From Buddleja alternifolia (taxonomy: Eukaryota; Streptophyta; Magnoliopsida; Lamiales; Scrophulariaceae), in the NCBI GenBank assembly GCA_019426215.1, contig CM033392.1, forward strand, positions 33,400,814 to 33,464,813: a stretch of DNA of 64,000 bases, read 5' to 3'. Shown one piece after another: positions 1 through 11,695 of the stretch; within the stretch, counting starts at the first letter, position 1, and every line of letters starts with the position of its first letter. The translations under genes and the position numbers were made by a program. A model generated the notes under the pieces. That model did not search any database, was not told the origin of the DNA, and was given only the letters and a program-made list of their open reading frames with translations.

Positions 1-3000
1 TCTCTTCTCTCCTTTTCGTTTCTCTTCCCCCTTATTGCCATCATCAGCCTTCAGAAAATGTTCTGTGAGTAGACTAACTTGAGAGGCAATCTGAGACATT
101 GAAGCTGTAATATCATCCAGACGCTTGTCGAAATGTTCTTGCATTGCAAGAAGCTTAGCGCTGGTAGTATCATTCATATCTTGAAATTCTCTACGACACT
201 CATCAACAGCCGCTTGAGCAGAACCTTTCATATGATCTATTTGAGCGTTCATGGTTTGAGATTCATTCTTTGCCAGATCTGTCTTAATCCAGTGGAGGGA
301 TTCTTCATTCTGAGTAGCTTGATTGCTCATCTCCTCTAAGACAGATTTCAGCAAAGGTCCAAAAGTTTGACTCACATCCGATGGGACCGCTTGAGGAGCT
401 GGTCGCTTGAATCTGGATGTATGCTTGAGTGAGTCAAGGGGAGCTTGATATGCAGGATCAAAAATTGTACCTCGTCCATCAGTTTGAAGATCCTCAGCAG
501 TATCAGCAGCAACAGAATCAACGAGTTCAGGAGCGTCAGGAATATCTTTTGGTGGAGACACTTGAACTGGTTCTTCAGCAGACGCTGAAAGACTTGGAAC
601 TTTTGAAGTGGACGCTGTTACGGATTCTTCAACCAACTTAGCAGGTGCTTCCTCAATCACTGACTCCGCTTAGCGAAAGTCATCAAATTGGAAGTTCCAA
701 GAGGCGAGAGTAGCATAGGGACTTGTAGCAGCTTCCAGAAGTTCAGTCAGCCTAGAACGAGAGATGCATGTTCCTTGAATGAAAGTGCGAAGGGGACTAT
801 CTCTAGCTCGGACATACATTGGACCCATGATGTCCAATATGTGGTTTGAGAAGATCCTTGAATGTGGCTTTGGAATTAGAAATAAGGTGTCTGGGCAGTA
901 ATGCAAAGAAAATCCAATAATCCGATCTGTAGGAAGACGCTGTGACTTGTGTGCTTCTGGCACATACATGCGGTAATAGTCTTCCAAATACGGATACACT
1001 GCTCGAGCTATGCCTTGATTGCGTTCAAGTAAGGAGAGAACATAGGCATAATGATCGCTTACTTCCTGTCTGATAGAAGGTAGAAGTGGATAACCTTGGA
1101 AGTTTTGAATCCTCGAGCCATTTGGCTTCCTTAGATTTTCAGTGAAGATCTTGTCGAAATGAGGAATGGGTGCCATGATGTTCATCATCAATCTGAAGTT
1201 TTCATCGCAGTGGCTTAGTGAGAAGTTCAAGCAAGATGGTGATGAACTGCCACTGGTGGACGCTTGAGCGTTGAACTGGAGAGGAGTGATAGACAGCCTG
1301 TGCAGCGCTTGTCGTAGAAACAGTTCTATCTGTTGATGAACTTTGGGTAACTGATCAACAGGTCCAACTCTCTCCTGATGCTTCGCAAGGCAATACTTGG
1401 CAAACCGAAGCTTCATGTCATGCATGCCTATGCCAAAAAAATGGGGAGCTTGAACTAACTCCGAAAAAGTATATTTATGGCCCACATACGCTTCAGCCCA
1501 ATTTACCTCGGCCATACAGTAACCTGTCCCAGCATTAATCATAGCTCGAACGCCTTCATGATGAATATCTCTAATACATTCAAAGCAATATCTATCAGTT
1601 TGATAGTTAGCATTCCAGACACTATCAAAATTTGCATCAGCTTCAGTCTGGAACACATCTATGAGAGATGCTAGACGCTCACCAGCGTGAATTCCTTTAT
1701 TCTTCCACAGGAGAAGTGGATTGGCAGAATTCAAGTTCTCTTCAATGTTTGCTATGAGAGGAAAGTGTGTGTAGCCTTCTCTGTTCAAGACGACTTCAGA
1801 CGGATTGAGAAAGGTTGGGCGAAAAGGATCATACACTCTGATGTTGTAGTCCCTTAGAGCGAAATCGGTTGACTTGCTGTGCCCATAGTCTAGATAGTAA
1901 GCCAGATCTGCATCACACTTAGGAGTTCTGCCTCTTTGTCTATCTTGTTGAAGAATAAGAGACGAAGGTATTTGACCGTGAGTTTTACCGAGTTGAATTG
2001 CCAAATAATATTTCCTCTCAATTTCTGTCAACTCAGTGTTGAACACTACATCCCTGATCTGATTATCAATGTCAATCAGCGCGGCTACCTCATTCTCAAC
2101 ATTAATATATCTTTCTTCATTATATCCTGCTGGAATGAAGTCTTCTTTGAGCGCTGGAGGCATATAATTGATTGAATGATCAATCGTCTTCAGTGGGTCC
2201 AGCTTGGAGAAATGCCTTAGCTTTGTAACGTCCTCAGCAATGCTCTGACCTTCTGAGCGTGGCTCTGTTATAGCCGGAACAATAGTTGACGCTTGAACCT
2301 CTTTGGGAGCAAGTTCCTCTACTTCAAGTGTAGCAGCTTCTGCGGCAACATCTTTGGCAATGGCCACAATATTTGTCATCTCAACATCCAGGTGGACGTC
2401 TGTTGATGCTTCAGCAGCTGGAACTAAAGCTGTAACACAAGAACTATCCTCTATAAGAGCAGGATGTTCTACAGATGTAGGGAAGGAAATGCTGTGGGAA
2501 GAAATAAACTTACCCTGAGAACTTGTCTCAATAGCAACTTGAGCGCTTGGCTCAACAATCTCAAGCTCTTCAGGAACAGGAGCAGCTCGACGCTTGCTTG
2601 TCCTGGAACGCTTGAAAATCTTCTTTACATTGATTCCTTCAAGTAGTTTTAGCATTTGAGTGGGAGGAGCGACAACTGATTCCTCAAAGTCTATTTGTTT
2701 AATAATCCCTTCTAGCTTCCTACGCCTGATGAGAGGTATCTTGTCCTCTACATCCTCATCAATTTCCTCATCATCCTTTTGAGGAGAAAGAATGACTTGA
2801 GCCTTGGGCTTTCTGGGAGCCCTCTTCTTTGTAGCAGCCGGAAGCTTCACGGCTTCTTCTGGAACTGGACGCTCAGCTTCTTCATCTAACGCTTCGCGTA
2901 CTTCCAGATGCTCAGATAGTGGTCTAGTAGCACCACCAACTTTAGGAGGATTAAAGAGATTGTTCAGAAACCTTTTTCCCAGCATCTTGGTCTTATTCAG

Positions 3001-3684
3001 CGGTTGACCAGAAGAGTAGATAAAGTTTGATTGATACAGTAGGTCACTCAAAATAAGCCCGTAAGGTTTATTTGGGGTGCTTAAACAGTCCCGAAACCTT
3101 CCAAAGACATACTCACTCCAGTTGATCTTGAGATTGAGGAGTATCGCCGTCATCATCTGAAATTGAACTGGGTTCACCTTATCAAAGGTACCCACTCTGC
3201 ATTCTATGATTTTGCTGCAGAAATCAGCCATCAGTCGGTACTTGGACACTAAATCTTTCTTTTCAAAGTGCTGTTTACATGGTACTCCGTCATATGCACT
3301 TATAGTCGTCCATGCGTTCTTGATTTGTTCTAAAGTTACACTGTCCAATGCCTCACCCTCATTTGGAAGATTGAAGTTCTTGGCAATGGAAGCAGCAGAC
3401 AAAACAAATTCCTTTGGTGATTCCTTCTTGGATAGAGGAATGAGACAGATAGACTTCTTGTCTGCGGAGAGTTTAGAAGTTTTCCAAAAGGTGTCGACTT
3501 CCATTGGAAACAAATAGGAATACTTAGTCAAGAATGTTTTGAGCCCAACCTTGGTTACCAAGTCCATCATATCAGTTAGATTGATTTGAGGTTGCTCATA
3601 AAGAAATTTCCAATTGACAACAAGGCCTTCAGTAACCTTGATGATAGGCTCGGCAGAAGCAGAAGTAGATTTCTTTGGTGCCAT
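1..3684 (-). pseudogene. Third ORF (env-like position) of Sirevirus A
   Basis: The ORF opens at ATG 3682-3684 (MAPKK) and stays open for 1004 codons to TAA 670-672. The same frame continues past this stop to the window start, with sequence matching copy B (for example the FDP-YQ-P-SLKHTSRFK region near 400-460). The stop is therefore an internal lesion or a recoded stop, and the protein was longer than 1200 residues. Seen in the protein: a conserved N-terminal part (about residues 20-240, with DFCSKIIECRVGTF and NPVQFQMMTAILL), a variable middle rich in E, A, P and K with KRR-like basic patches (about 250-500), a second conserved part (about 590-1000), then a low-complexity and coiled-coil tail. 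I see no signal peptide or clear membrane helix. Its place after pol is that of the env-like ORF of Sireviruses; the function is unknown. Confidence 0.8.
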
Positions 3685-3722
3685 TTTAGTGAAAGAGATG
3701 AACTGAGATTTTCTTTTGCTTT

Positions 3723-3725
<3 letters not shown>

Positions 3726-3763
<38 letters not shown>
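3726..3763. repeat. (AG)n microsatellite in ORF3 leader of A
   Basis: About 19 AG units, reading as CT repeats in the minus-strand leader of ORF3, followed by a 2x repeat of GTAAAATTTGTAGAGA (3763-3798). Copy B has only a short CTCTCTCT stretch at this place, so the expansion is specific to A. Confidence 0.95.
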
Positions 3764-3765
<2 letters not shown>

Positions 3766-3887
3766 AAATTTGTAGAGAGTAAAATTTGTAGAGAGTAAAG
3801 TAAATAATTTTCTGCAAAAATTGTGTTATAAATGACACAGAAGGAAAATTTTGAAACTTGTGTTCTCTCGTCTCAATAAGATGTAGA

Positions 3888-3893
3888 CACGTG
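3888..3893 (-). promoter_or_regulatory. G-box (CACGTG) upstream of ORF3 in A
   Basis: The minus strand reads ACACGTGTCTACATC, 204 bases upstream of the ORF3 ATG. Copy B has CCACGTGTCAACATC at 48249-48254, 172 bases upstream of its MAPKK start. CACGTG with a following TC is the plant bZIP/bHLH (ABRE-like) core. Use as a promoter element is inferred from conservation and position. Confidence 0.5.
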
Positions 3894-4569
3894 TAAAGTG
3901 ATTTAATCTCAGCCATAAACAGTTTTAACTGCGGACGCGAGTTTTGTGTGATAGAGAGAAGTTACATTTAGTAACCCCCAAATATAAAGATTTGACATCC
4001 GAGTTAAAGTTTTTAAAACGTTTGGCATTTTCAGGGTATAGCACATGCGCCTGATGGTACATTGACACGCACACAGACACGTGCTATCCCTGAATCGTCA
4101 TTTTGAAAAATTTTGATTACCCGCCAGTTTGATGTGATGGAAGCGTGTAGATAGAGTACAACATAGACTGTTGAGTCTATCCGTTACTTCAAGAAGCTTG
4201 TAAAATTTATGCATGAGTTTTATAAACAATTTTATATTAAGTGTTGAATGGAATTGGTTCAACGCTTAACAGATACCACTCGTTGTTATACCACTTGTTG
4301 GTATTTATTGTAACTGTTGTAATATTGACGCTTGAGATCAAAGACCTTTTTATGTTTGAGCGTCCAATATTTTATGCACAAATAATACTGAGCATTGATG
4401 ATCATGCATATGAAAGTTTTGATCATTGACGCTTACAGTTATGTTCAAGTTCGATTTTAAAGTTCCCCCTAAATCTGATAACTTGTAACATCTTTTCAAA
4501 GATCTTTTGGACATAAATAAAGTGGATTCCCCCTAAATTATATGTCTAATAAAATATGATGCATAATGA

Positions 4570-7081
4570 TTAAGCGTTTAAGTCGATCATATCTAGTTCA
4601 TTTCTCAAAGTGAGAAAACGTTGTTCGTTGAGCGCTTTGGTGAAGATATCTGTCAATTGTTTGTCAGTTCCAACAAAGTGCATGGAGATATCTTTCTTTT
4701 GAACATGGTCACGAAGAAAATGGTATCTAATGTCAATATGTTTGGTTATGGAGTGAAGAACAGGGTTTTGAGTCATGGCTAGAGCGCTTTGGTTATCACA
4801 ATGAATGGGGGTTGGACCTAGGATTATACCATAATCTCTAAGCTGTTGCCTCCTCCATAACACTTGTGCACAACAACTTCCTGCAGCTACATACTCAACT
4901 TTGGCTGTGGAGGTAGCTATAGATTGCTGTTTCTTATTATGCCATGAAACTAACCTATCACCTAGAAATTGACATGTACCACTAGTAATCTTACGATCTA
5001 TTTTGCAACCTGCAAAATGTGCATCTGAGTAACCAATTAGTTCAAAAGGAGAGTCCCTAGGATACCATAAGCCCACATTTTGTGTGCCTTTTAGGTATTT
5101 AAGGATCTTCTTGGCAACAATTAAGTGTGACTCTTTAGGATCGGCTTGAAACCGTCCACACATGCATACCGAAAACCTAATGTCAGGTCTACTAGCAGTA
5201 AGATAAAGAAGTGATCCAATGACACCTCTATAGTTAGTGATATCAACTTTCTTCCCACTTCCATCTTTATCTAGCTTAAGCGTTTAGCTCATTGGAATTT
5301 TTGAATATGATGGATTTTCCATACCAAATTTCTTAATCATATCACGTGTGTATTTAGCTTGGTTTATAAATATGCCATTAGGGAGTTGTTTAACTTGTTA
5401 TCCTAAGAAGAAAGTTAATTCACCCATCATGCTCATTTCAAATTGTTCTTGTATCATTTTCGAAAATTTCTCACACAGACGCTTGTTAGTAGAACCAAAT
5501 ATAATATCATCAACATAAATTTAGACTAAGAGAATATCTTCATCATTGGTAATCTTAAATAACGTTGTATCAACGCTGCCTTTTGAAAAGCCTTTACCAA
5601 TAAGGAAAATAGAGAGAGTGTTATACCATGCTCGGGGTGTTTGATTAAGCCCATAAAGTGCTTTGTCTAGCTTGTAAACCATACCCTTACCATGGTTGTT
5701 GATGAATCCTGGTGGTTGCTCCACATATACCTCTTCTTGGAGTTTACCATTCAGGGAGACATTCTTCACGTCCATTTGATACACAGTAAATTTGTTGAAC
5801 GCTGCATACGCTAGAAACATATGAATTGCTTCAAGATGGGCGACAGGAGCATATGTCTCATCAAAATCAATTCCCTCTTCTTAGCAATATCCTTGAGCTA
5901 CGAGTCTGGACTTGTTCCTTATCACAATGCCATTCTCATCCATCCTGTTTCTATATACCCATTTAGTTCCAATAACTCCTAGGTGAGTTGGTTTTGGTAC
6001 TAGCGTCCAAACCTTACTACGCTCAAACTGATTAAGCTCTTCTTGCATGGCTTCAATCTAACTTGGATCGCTTAAGCTTTGTTTGTTTGTGTTTTCATTT
6101 CGCTTTTTTCATTTTCATTTTCATCTAAAAATGAAAATACACACTTTACACTGTTTTTAACAGAAAATATTCTCATTTTCATTCTTGTTTTTACGTTCCC
6201 GAGAAATTTCAATCATTTATTTAAAATTACCTTTCACATCACTTATCTCACATTTTCTCTCTCATCCACCCATCACCATCCTCTCTCTCTCCTCTCTCAT
6301 CAATATTCAACATCAAATCTAATACTATTCATCTAATCATTACTTTTCAATCATTTTACACACCACACTCACAAATTTCAACCATTTTAAAAAACACAAC
6401 CAAACACACCTAGTTTTTTCACTTTTCTCACATAAAAATGAAAAAACACGTTCTCCCATACATTTTAAAAAATGACAGTTGAAAATGAAATGAAAACACG
6501 TCCAAACAGAGCCTCAGCGCTTCATCCACTTTCTTAGGCTCCATTTGAGATAGAAAGCTTGCGAACATGGCCTCATTAAATGTAGCGGCTCTAGTCCTAA
6601 CAGGCGCTTCAATGTCTCCAATAATCTGCTCAGGTGGATGATCACGCAGCCATAGTCTATCTAGTTGGAAAGGGTTAAGAGGTTGAACAGGCGCTTGACG
6701 ACCAGACGCATGACCACCCTCTTGCATAGGCGCTTCAAGTTCACTGATTCTTATTTGGTCTCGATGATCACTCTCTTCATGATCATCAGCAGATCTTGCA
6801 TTGTTATTCGAAATATCCTCACGAGTAATCTTAGGAGGTGGCACTGAGATCTCATCATCGTCGCCACTATCATCATCAATGGTAATCTTAGACGCTTGAT
6901 GACATAGATCTTCAACTCCTACATCATTCATATTAACCTTACTCAGTTCTTGGTTAGCATCATCAAAAACAACATGAATAGATTCCTCAACCTTCGATTT
7001 GATCTTGTTTAAGATGCGGAAATTCTTTCCATTCTTAGCGTAGCCTAGAAAGATTCCCTCATCCGCTTTAGGATCAAATGT
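4570..7081 (-). pseudogene. pol relic of Sirevirus A (RT and RNase H)
   Basis: The RNase H part (4570-5163) ends in the family C-terminus MIDLNA and keeps GYSDAHFAG and HCDNQSA. RT pieces follow at 5164-6070, including the IYVDDIIF catalytic box at about 5500-5525 and the fragment 5521-5820. In-frame stops at about 5284, 5398 and 5522 stand where copy B has Q or L codons; CAA to TAA changes are typical of C-to-T decay. A MITE (6076-6513) splits the coding region. The part from 6517 to 7081 is the acidic linker between integrase and RT (KTFDPKADEG, then VFDDANQELSKV). Everything upstream (integrase, protease, gag) is missing. Inactive. Confidence 0.9.
6076..6513. mobile_element. MITE inside pol of A (Tourist/PIF-Harbinger-like)
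   Basis: This 438 bp insertion interrupts a reading frame that is continuous in copy B. Its ends are imperfect inverted repeats: GCTTTGTTTG...GTGTTTTCATTT at the left, and GGCTCTGTTTGG...GTGTTTTCATTT as the reverse complement of the right. The flanks are TAA (6073-6075) and TCA (6514-6516), a degenerate version of the 3 bp TWA duplication of PIF/Harbinger elements. The inside is AT-rich with C/T tracts and codes for nothing. The superfamily is inferred from the terminal sequence and target; a hAT element would leave 8 bp. Confidence 0.75.
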
Positions 7082-8085
7082 TCTCTCACACAGAAATGCT
7101 GCTTCTAGAATTAACAACTTTCTCACTCAGATGAAAGAGGTTGAGGGTCTTGTCACAGGTTTGTTTGATTTTAGAAAGTTCAAACAACTTGGAATATCTC
7201 AATAGGAGTTTAGGGTTCTTCCTTGAAGAGGTTTTAGATATCTTTGACTCTCTATGGAATGTGTTTGAAAACCGTGAAAGGATTTTTGACTATGGAGTTT
7301 ATAAGCTTTTCTCTCAAATATTTTCAGCAAAGTTTTGACCTTTTCTTGTGCATGTACGTGTGTTTTTAGAGTTTTCTAGAGGGTACTAATTATAGAGATT
7401 TCTTGGGAATTGTCCGTTGGACATATGCAGGCGCGTGTCTCTCACACAGCTTGTTAAACATTCCCTTTTCTGACATTCCTTAATTTATGCTGGTTCCGAT
7501 TGGACAACAGCAGACTTTGAACTCTGAATTTTGATAGCCTAGTCAAAAGGTGGCTTGTCCACAAGTCATATTAGCCTATCACATTTAATGCACTTATCAG
7601 GCATTTAATGCATTTGAATTTATTTTTCGTTGGAAATAAATGTCCGTTGATGATTGCATTTAAATCCTCCATGACTTGAGAGTTTATTTCAAGTAAATCT
7701 AATCCTTGATCGCTTGAGTAACTTGAGCGCTTGATTCAACAATCCTAAAACAGTATCTTCATCTTCCTGTCTGCCAAATGCTAAGAACAAATCTTCATCT
7801 TCACTTGACTTTAGACGCTGATCTTCAACTTCATCTTTGATAGACTCATCTAGAATTCTATCAGTGACTTGGTATCAAATACTTAGTCTAAGATCTACAA
7901 AGATATAAATTACAAGGCTAACAAAATAACAAACTTTCAAATACTTATACAATTGTTCTATGAAAGCATAAACTTACATTATTTTGGGGTCTAACATAAA
8001 ATTCTATTCTTGTCATCATCAAAACATCTAACATGAAATTCTATTCTTGTCATCATCAAAACATCTAACATGAAATTTCCTAACA
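7082..8085 (-). repeat. 3' LTR of C, 5'-truncated on the plus strand
   Basis: Alignable to the LTR of B from the TCTCACACAGAAAT segment to the terminal CCTAACA (U3 start TGTTAGGAAATTTC on the minus strand). It carries a TATA-like TATAATTA (minus; 7387-7394) and the near-palindrome TGTCCGTTGGACA at 7411-7423. A 37 bp tandem duplication (8001-8037 and 8038-8074) covers the first bases of U3. About 500 or more bases of the outer end are missing. Confidence 0.85.
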
Positions 8086-8110
8086 ATTTTCCCCTTTTGA
8101 TGATGTCAAG
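8046..8110 (-). promoter_or_regulatory. Polypurine tract with flanking inverted repeat (C)
   Basis: The minus strand reads TCAAAAGGGGAAAAT directly before U3 TGTTAGG, which is the plus-strand primer site. The tract lies between CTTGTCATCATCAAAA (8046-8061) and TTTTGATGATGTCAAG (8095-8110), which pair at 15 of 16 positions. The same layout is seen in B and G. Confidence 0.75.
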
Positions 8111-8342
8111 ACCTTAACTCTTATAACTCTTTTATAGTTTAAGATTTTAAAGAAAAGCCCAAAATAAATATAAGTTAGCGTTAGAAAGTTAGTCAAGTTA
8201 GCTAGTGTTAGATTAGCCTCAACAAGATGTTTCAGCGATAAATCATTCGTTCATATATATGGAATTAAAAGCGTACATGATTTATACTGAAAAAGTAAAA
8301 AAAAGACATCATAAACAAAGAAAGAATAGATACAACAAGAAA

Positions 8343-10454
8343 TCATCTTCTTTGTTTGTTCTTGGAAGCCTCTTGCTGAAAAATTTCGTTCTCTAGATCC
8401 AGAAGGACTTGATCGATGTCTATCATTGTGGTATGATAGACTTCATTGTAGTCCTCGCTTCTATTTTTAGCGCTTTGATTCAATTCTAATAACCTTTCCA
8501 CCCAATCCTTGGAGGGATACCAAGCATTCTGATTAGATCATGATAAATGACATGCGTTCGGTCATTAAAAGGTTTCCAGTTCAAAGGTCTCCGTAGAGGT
8601 TCAGCGTATGAAAACCCATACCTTCCAAAAACTCAACATTAAGATCCGAAAGCCTATGCCTGTCTCTGAAATATTCTGGCTTACGCTTCTTTGTGAGCAT
8701 CTTCTTTAGGATGACTATCTCTCCAATTCTTATTATCTATCTTGGACACTTGCTCCATTGAGGCTTTTCCTTTGGCTTTGGAGTCTTGAGGCTTTTCTTG
8801 CTCTTCCCCCATCTTGAATTCATCAAGGGAAGACTTTAATTCATCGATATCACGTCTCAAAAGCTTAGCTTCATCTACTAGCAATGCAACGTGTTCAGCG
8901 ATACTCTGGTTCACAAAATTTTAAGCGTTATGTCTCTCAGTATCTGCTGAAGAGTTCTGTGCTAATGAGAGATTGAACTCTTCGGAGAGGCCAGGGATCA
9001 ACGAAACCATACGATCCAGTACCGCACCAGTACTCTTGGTCGTAGCGTTTGCGATATCATGGCTTCGCGTGTCGGACTAACTTGATATACAAATCATCAT
9101 TATCGAGCATCTTAGAGCAGGAACCCTCAGTGATGTTGAGCGAGTTCCTAACAGCTCCTCTAAAGTCCTTTACCTCCTGATCACTATCCGAATCCGAGTT
9201 AGAAGAAGCAGAGCTCTCTGGGGACGGAATGAGTCCATAAGAGCTTGAAATGGCAGCTTTTCCTTTGGATTTATCTCTGATGAAAGGTTCTTCAGCTTCT
9301 TCGGCCATTTCAACGTGTACTTCTTCAATTGCTAAATTGAGAGATTGAGTGGTATCCTCAATCGGTACAATCTGTTCACCAATGGGCATATCAACTACTG
9401 TAGCGCTGGGGGGCATCTTCCATCTGAATATTTGCAATTGTAACTTTAGTGTCCTTAACAGTAGGATCCACCTTCGGTTCTACCTCTGTGATTGTCACAT
9501 CAACTTCTCTTTTGACCGGCACAACCCGAATTGGGTCAATTGCCTCTAGAACATGACTTGGACTTTGATAAAAGGTTCTCAAAATAAACTTCATAGTATC
9601 TTCACGTGCTTCAAAGCTAAACGCTAGATCAGCATCTTTCGGGAACTCAACTCCAATTGTGTATAGATTCTTGAAGTACAATAAAAATGGCATCAGCGCT
9701 TGAGCTAGCAACTGATCCATTGGCCTGATAAGTGAAATGAACTTGGCCACATGGATGTTCTGTTCACAAAATAAGACGGGGTGCACGTTGTACCCACAAA
9801 AATCACTAAAACCGAAATGTTGGTTAAAAGTGATATCCACCGATTGGGCGTTCTCAACAATCGCTCATCTTTCTCTATGGAATTCGGCAAAATTGTCAGT
9901 CAAATGCATATGGGCTTTGCTTGGGCCTGGAAGGGCATCTCGCTTGCTTGACGAAATGTCTTTATTCAAATCAATCTGGAGTTGCTGAGCAAAGTTCAAC
10001 TCATAGCCCCCTTGACTAATTTGTCTAAGTTGTTCTCTGATGTAGCTTTCCATGCCTCTTCGAAAGTAGGGTAAGGCATTGATAGGACCCATAAGCAACT
10101 CATGCCTCTCTAATAAAAATAGAGCCTATCCTCTACATCTATACTCAATTCCAAAATTGAAGAGAAATGGATACCTGATCAGCTCATCAATTGTATGGAA
10201 ATGCAACACAAAATCCTCAGCCCATCTGGACGTATCCAAAATCCAGCGTTTGCCCAACTTCTCGACTAGTTCCTTATCTGTCTTGGTTTCAAGAAGTTTC
10301 TTGAATCCTCCTTTTCCACATCGAAACTGTTTGCCCAAACTCTTGCGAGAAACTCTTTAGCTTCATCTTTAATCCAAAAGTTGATAGGGTTAAGGTGATC
10401 TTGAAGCATGACATCCTTTCCCTTCCATAATTGTAGTGGCTTCTTGGAAGATTT
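8343..10454 (-). pseudogene. Third ORF relic of Sirevirus C
   Basis: Broken minus-strand reading frames (10126-10338, 9865-10098, 9391-9840, 9057-9437, 8681-8914, then to a stop at 8343-8345) together give one diverged copy of the ORF3 protein. Blocks line up by eye with ORF3 of A: PLQLWKGK against PLLLWKNK, WAEDFV against WAEAYV, and the region around DFCGYNVHPVLF against IIGFSLHYCPDTLF. An acidic, serine-rich stretch (about 9150-9300) precedes a coiled-coil segment (KLLRRDIDELKSSLDEFK, about 8820-8870). The last part (PSKDWVERLLELN, near 8480-8520) matches the C-terminal module of B and G. Several stops and frameshifts are present. The N-terminal half is lost at 10455. Function unknown. Confidence 0.7.
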
Positions 10455-11690
10455 TGTTGGTCCCAAGTGGCATACGAAAGGGTCTAGAAGGGGGGGTTGA
10501 ATAGACCCTGAAGTCTTTTTTGACTTCAAAAAGTTTCGTATCAAAATGGTTTTGGACGCTTGAAATGTAGACGCTTGACTGAGCGTTTACTTGAAATATA
10601 GATGCTTAGGCTAAGCGTCTGATGAAGACTATTTTTAGAAAGTTAACTTAGACTTCAAGATTTGAATACTTTACCAAGTAGGTTTAAGCGTTCAGTTCTT
10701 TAATCAGTGTTAGCACAGCGGAATAATTTTAGAGTCTTCTCTTTTGGAAATCTTTAGCGTCACAAGTTGTTTCTTAGTTGCTTAGCATTTGATTGTGTTT
10801 TACTTAATCAATTTATGCAATGATATGATAGATAAGAGAATTGACTGTAAAGTAAAAGACACAATATTTGTAAGGTTCGTTTGGTGGTGTAATCCCAACT
10901 GCATCCTTCTTCTCCTTTAACACTCGGAGGCAATCCACTAAAATGATTCTCAAAGAATCACACAGAATCTTCTATAAATTAGGGAGAGATGGATGTCGAT
11001 GACTTGAGCTCCTTGATCACACAAATTTCTGCTCCAAATCACTTCAATCCCCTTGCTTCTTTCACCCAGAAATAATGCAAGTATCCAACTTTGACTTCAC
11101 ACAGATCGTGAGGCTTGGATGGGGTTTTCTAACCGGTTTGTTTGATTTTGATGAAGTTCAAACAACTGGAAATATCTCAATAGTAATGTGGTTTCTTCGA
11201 AAAGAATGTTTGAGATATTGGTTGACTGTCTCAGGAATTGAAGAAAAGCAAAGAGAATATTTTCTTGAATATTCTGGCTTTTCTGAAAGTTTAAGGAATG
11301 AGACTTCAATGCAACAACAATTTGGCTTAGAAGTTGATTGTATATGTGGCTTGTTGTTGAAGTCCTATTTATAGGCATTTTTGGAGAAAGTGTCCGTTTG
11401 ACACATGCATAGGCGCGTGTCTCTCACTTCCGCGAGTGAACAACTTTTGTCCTTTTTCCTGAAAATCTGCTGCACAAAAGTTGGTGCTGCAGTCTATGAA
11501 TAGTTGACAGTCCAATATGGTGGCTTCTCCGTACGTCTGAAAGTGCTTATCACATTTAATGCTCTTATCAGCATTTAATGCATTTGAATTAAATGCTCGT
11601 TGGCACTTAATGCGTTGAGAATATTTACATTAAACTCCTTCCGGACTTAGAAATAGATTCAGATGAGATCAGTCATTGATAGACGCTTAT
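10455..11690 (-). repeat. Sirevirus LTR of a further subfamily, inner end lost
   Basis: It starts with the outer terminus TGTTGGTCCCAAGTGG and resembles the lone LTR at 38856-40387 (opposite orientation) more than any LTR of B, C or G. It has TATAAATA (minus; 11366-11373) and TGTCCGTTTGACA at 11391-11403. It stops at about 11690, after GTCATTGATAGACGCT, and joins the last codons of a pol gene. About 300 bases of U3, the polypurine tract and an ORF3 are therefore missing. Confidence 0.85.
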
Positions 11691-11695
11691 CCATC

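Larger units (their letters stand above)
3685..4569 (-). other. Non-coding spacer between pol and ORF3 of A
   Basis: About 885 bases with no convincing ORF on either strand. It holds a CT/GA microsatellite in the ORF3 leader, a G-box at 3888-3893, and two purine-tract-like motifs just after the pol stop (TTCCCCCT on the plus strand at 4463-4470 and 4527-4534). The same three kinds of signal, except the microsatellite, occur in the equivalent spacer of copy B (48078-49196). A promoter or splice role for ORF3 expression is inference. Confidence 0.6.
1..7081 (-). mobile_element. Sirevirus-type copia element A, truncated
   Basis: This is the 3' half of a minus-strand Ty1/copia element. Read right to left it holds the end of the integrase-RT linker, RT, RNase H, a non-coding spacer and a long third ORF that runs off the window start. 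Its 3' LTR lies outside the window. The gene order and the RT/RNase H sequence match complete copy B (42277-56577). The right edge at about 7081 falls inside pol, just after the segment encoding TFDPKADEG, and joins directly to an LTR of copy C with no visible target duplication, so it is probably a deletion junction. Several glutamine codons have become TAA, so the copy is old and inactive. Confidence 0.9.
7082..10454 (-). mobile_element. Sirevirus-type copia element C, truncated
   Basis: Minus-strand remnant: inner part of a 3' LTR (7082-8085), polypurine tract (about 8086-8098) and the C-terminal part of a diverged third ORF (8343-10454). The left edge breaks into pol of A. The right edge is where another LTR begins (TGTTGGTCCC at 10455). 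Sequence identity to A and B is low outside the LTR ends and the tract, so C belongs to a separate subfamily. Confidence 0.8.

Noticed and set aside
670..3684. The 1004-codon ORF as a host gene
   Set aside because: A second copy lies in the same place of Sirevirus B (after pol, before the polypurine tract), and a diverged one lies in C, so it belongs to the element.
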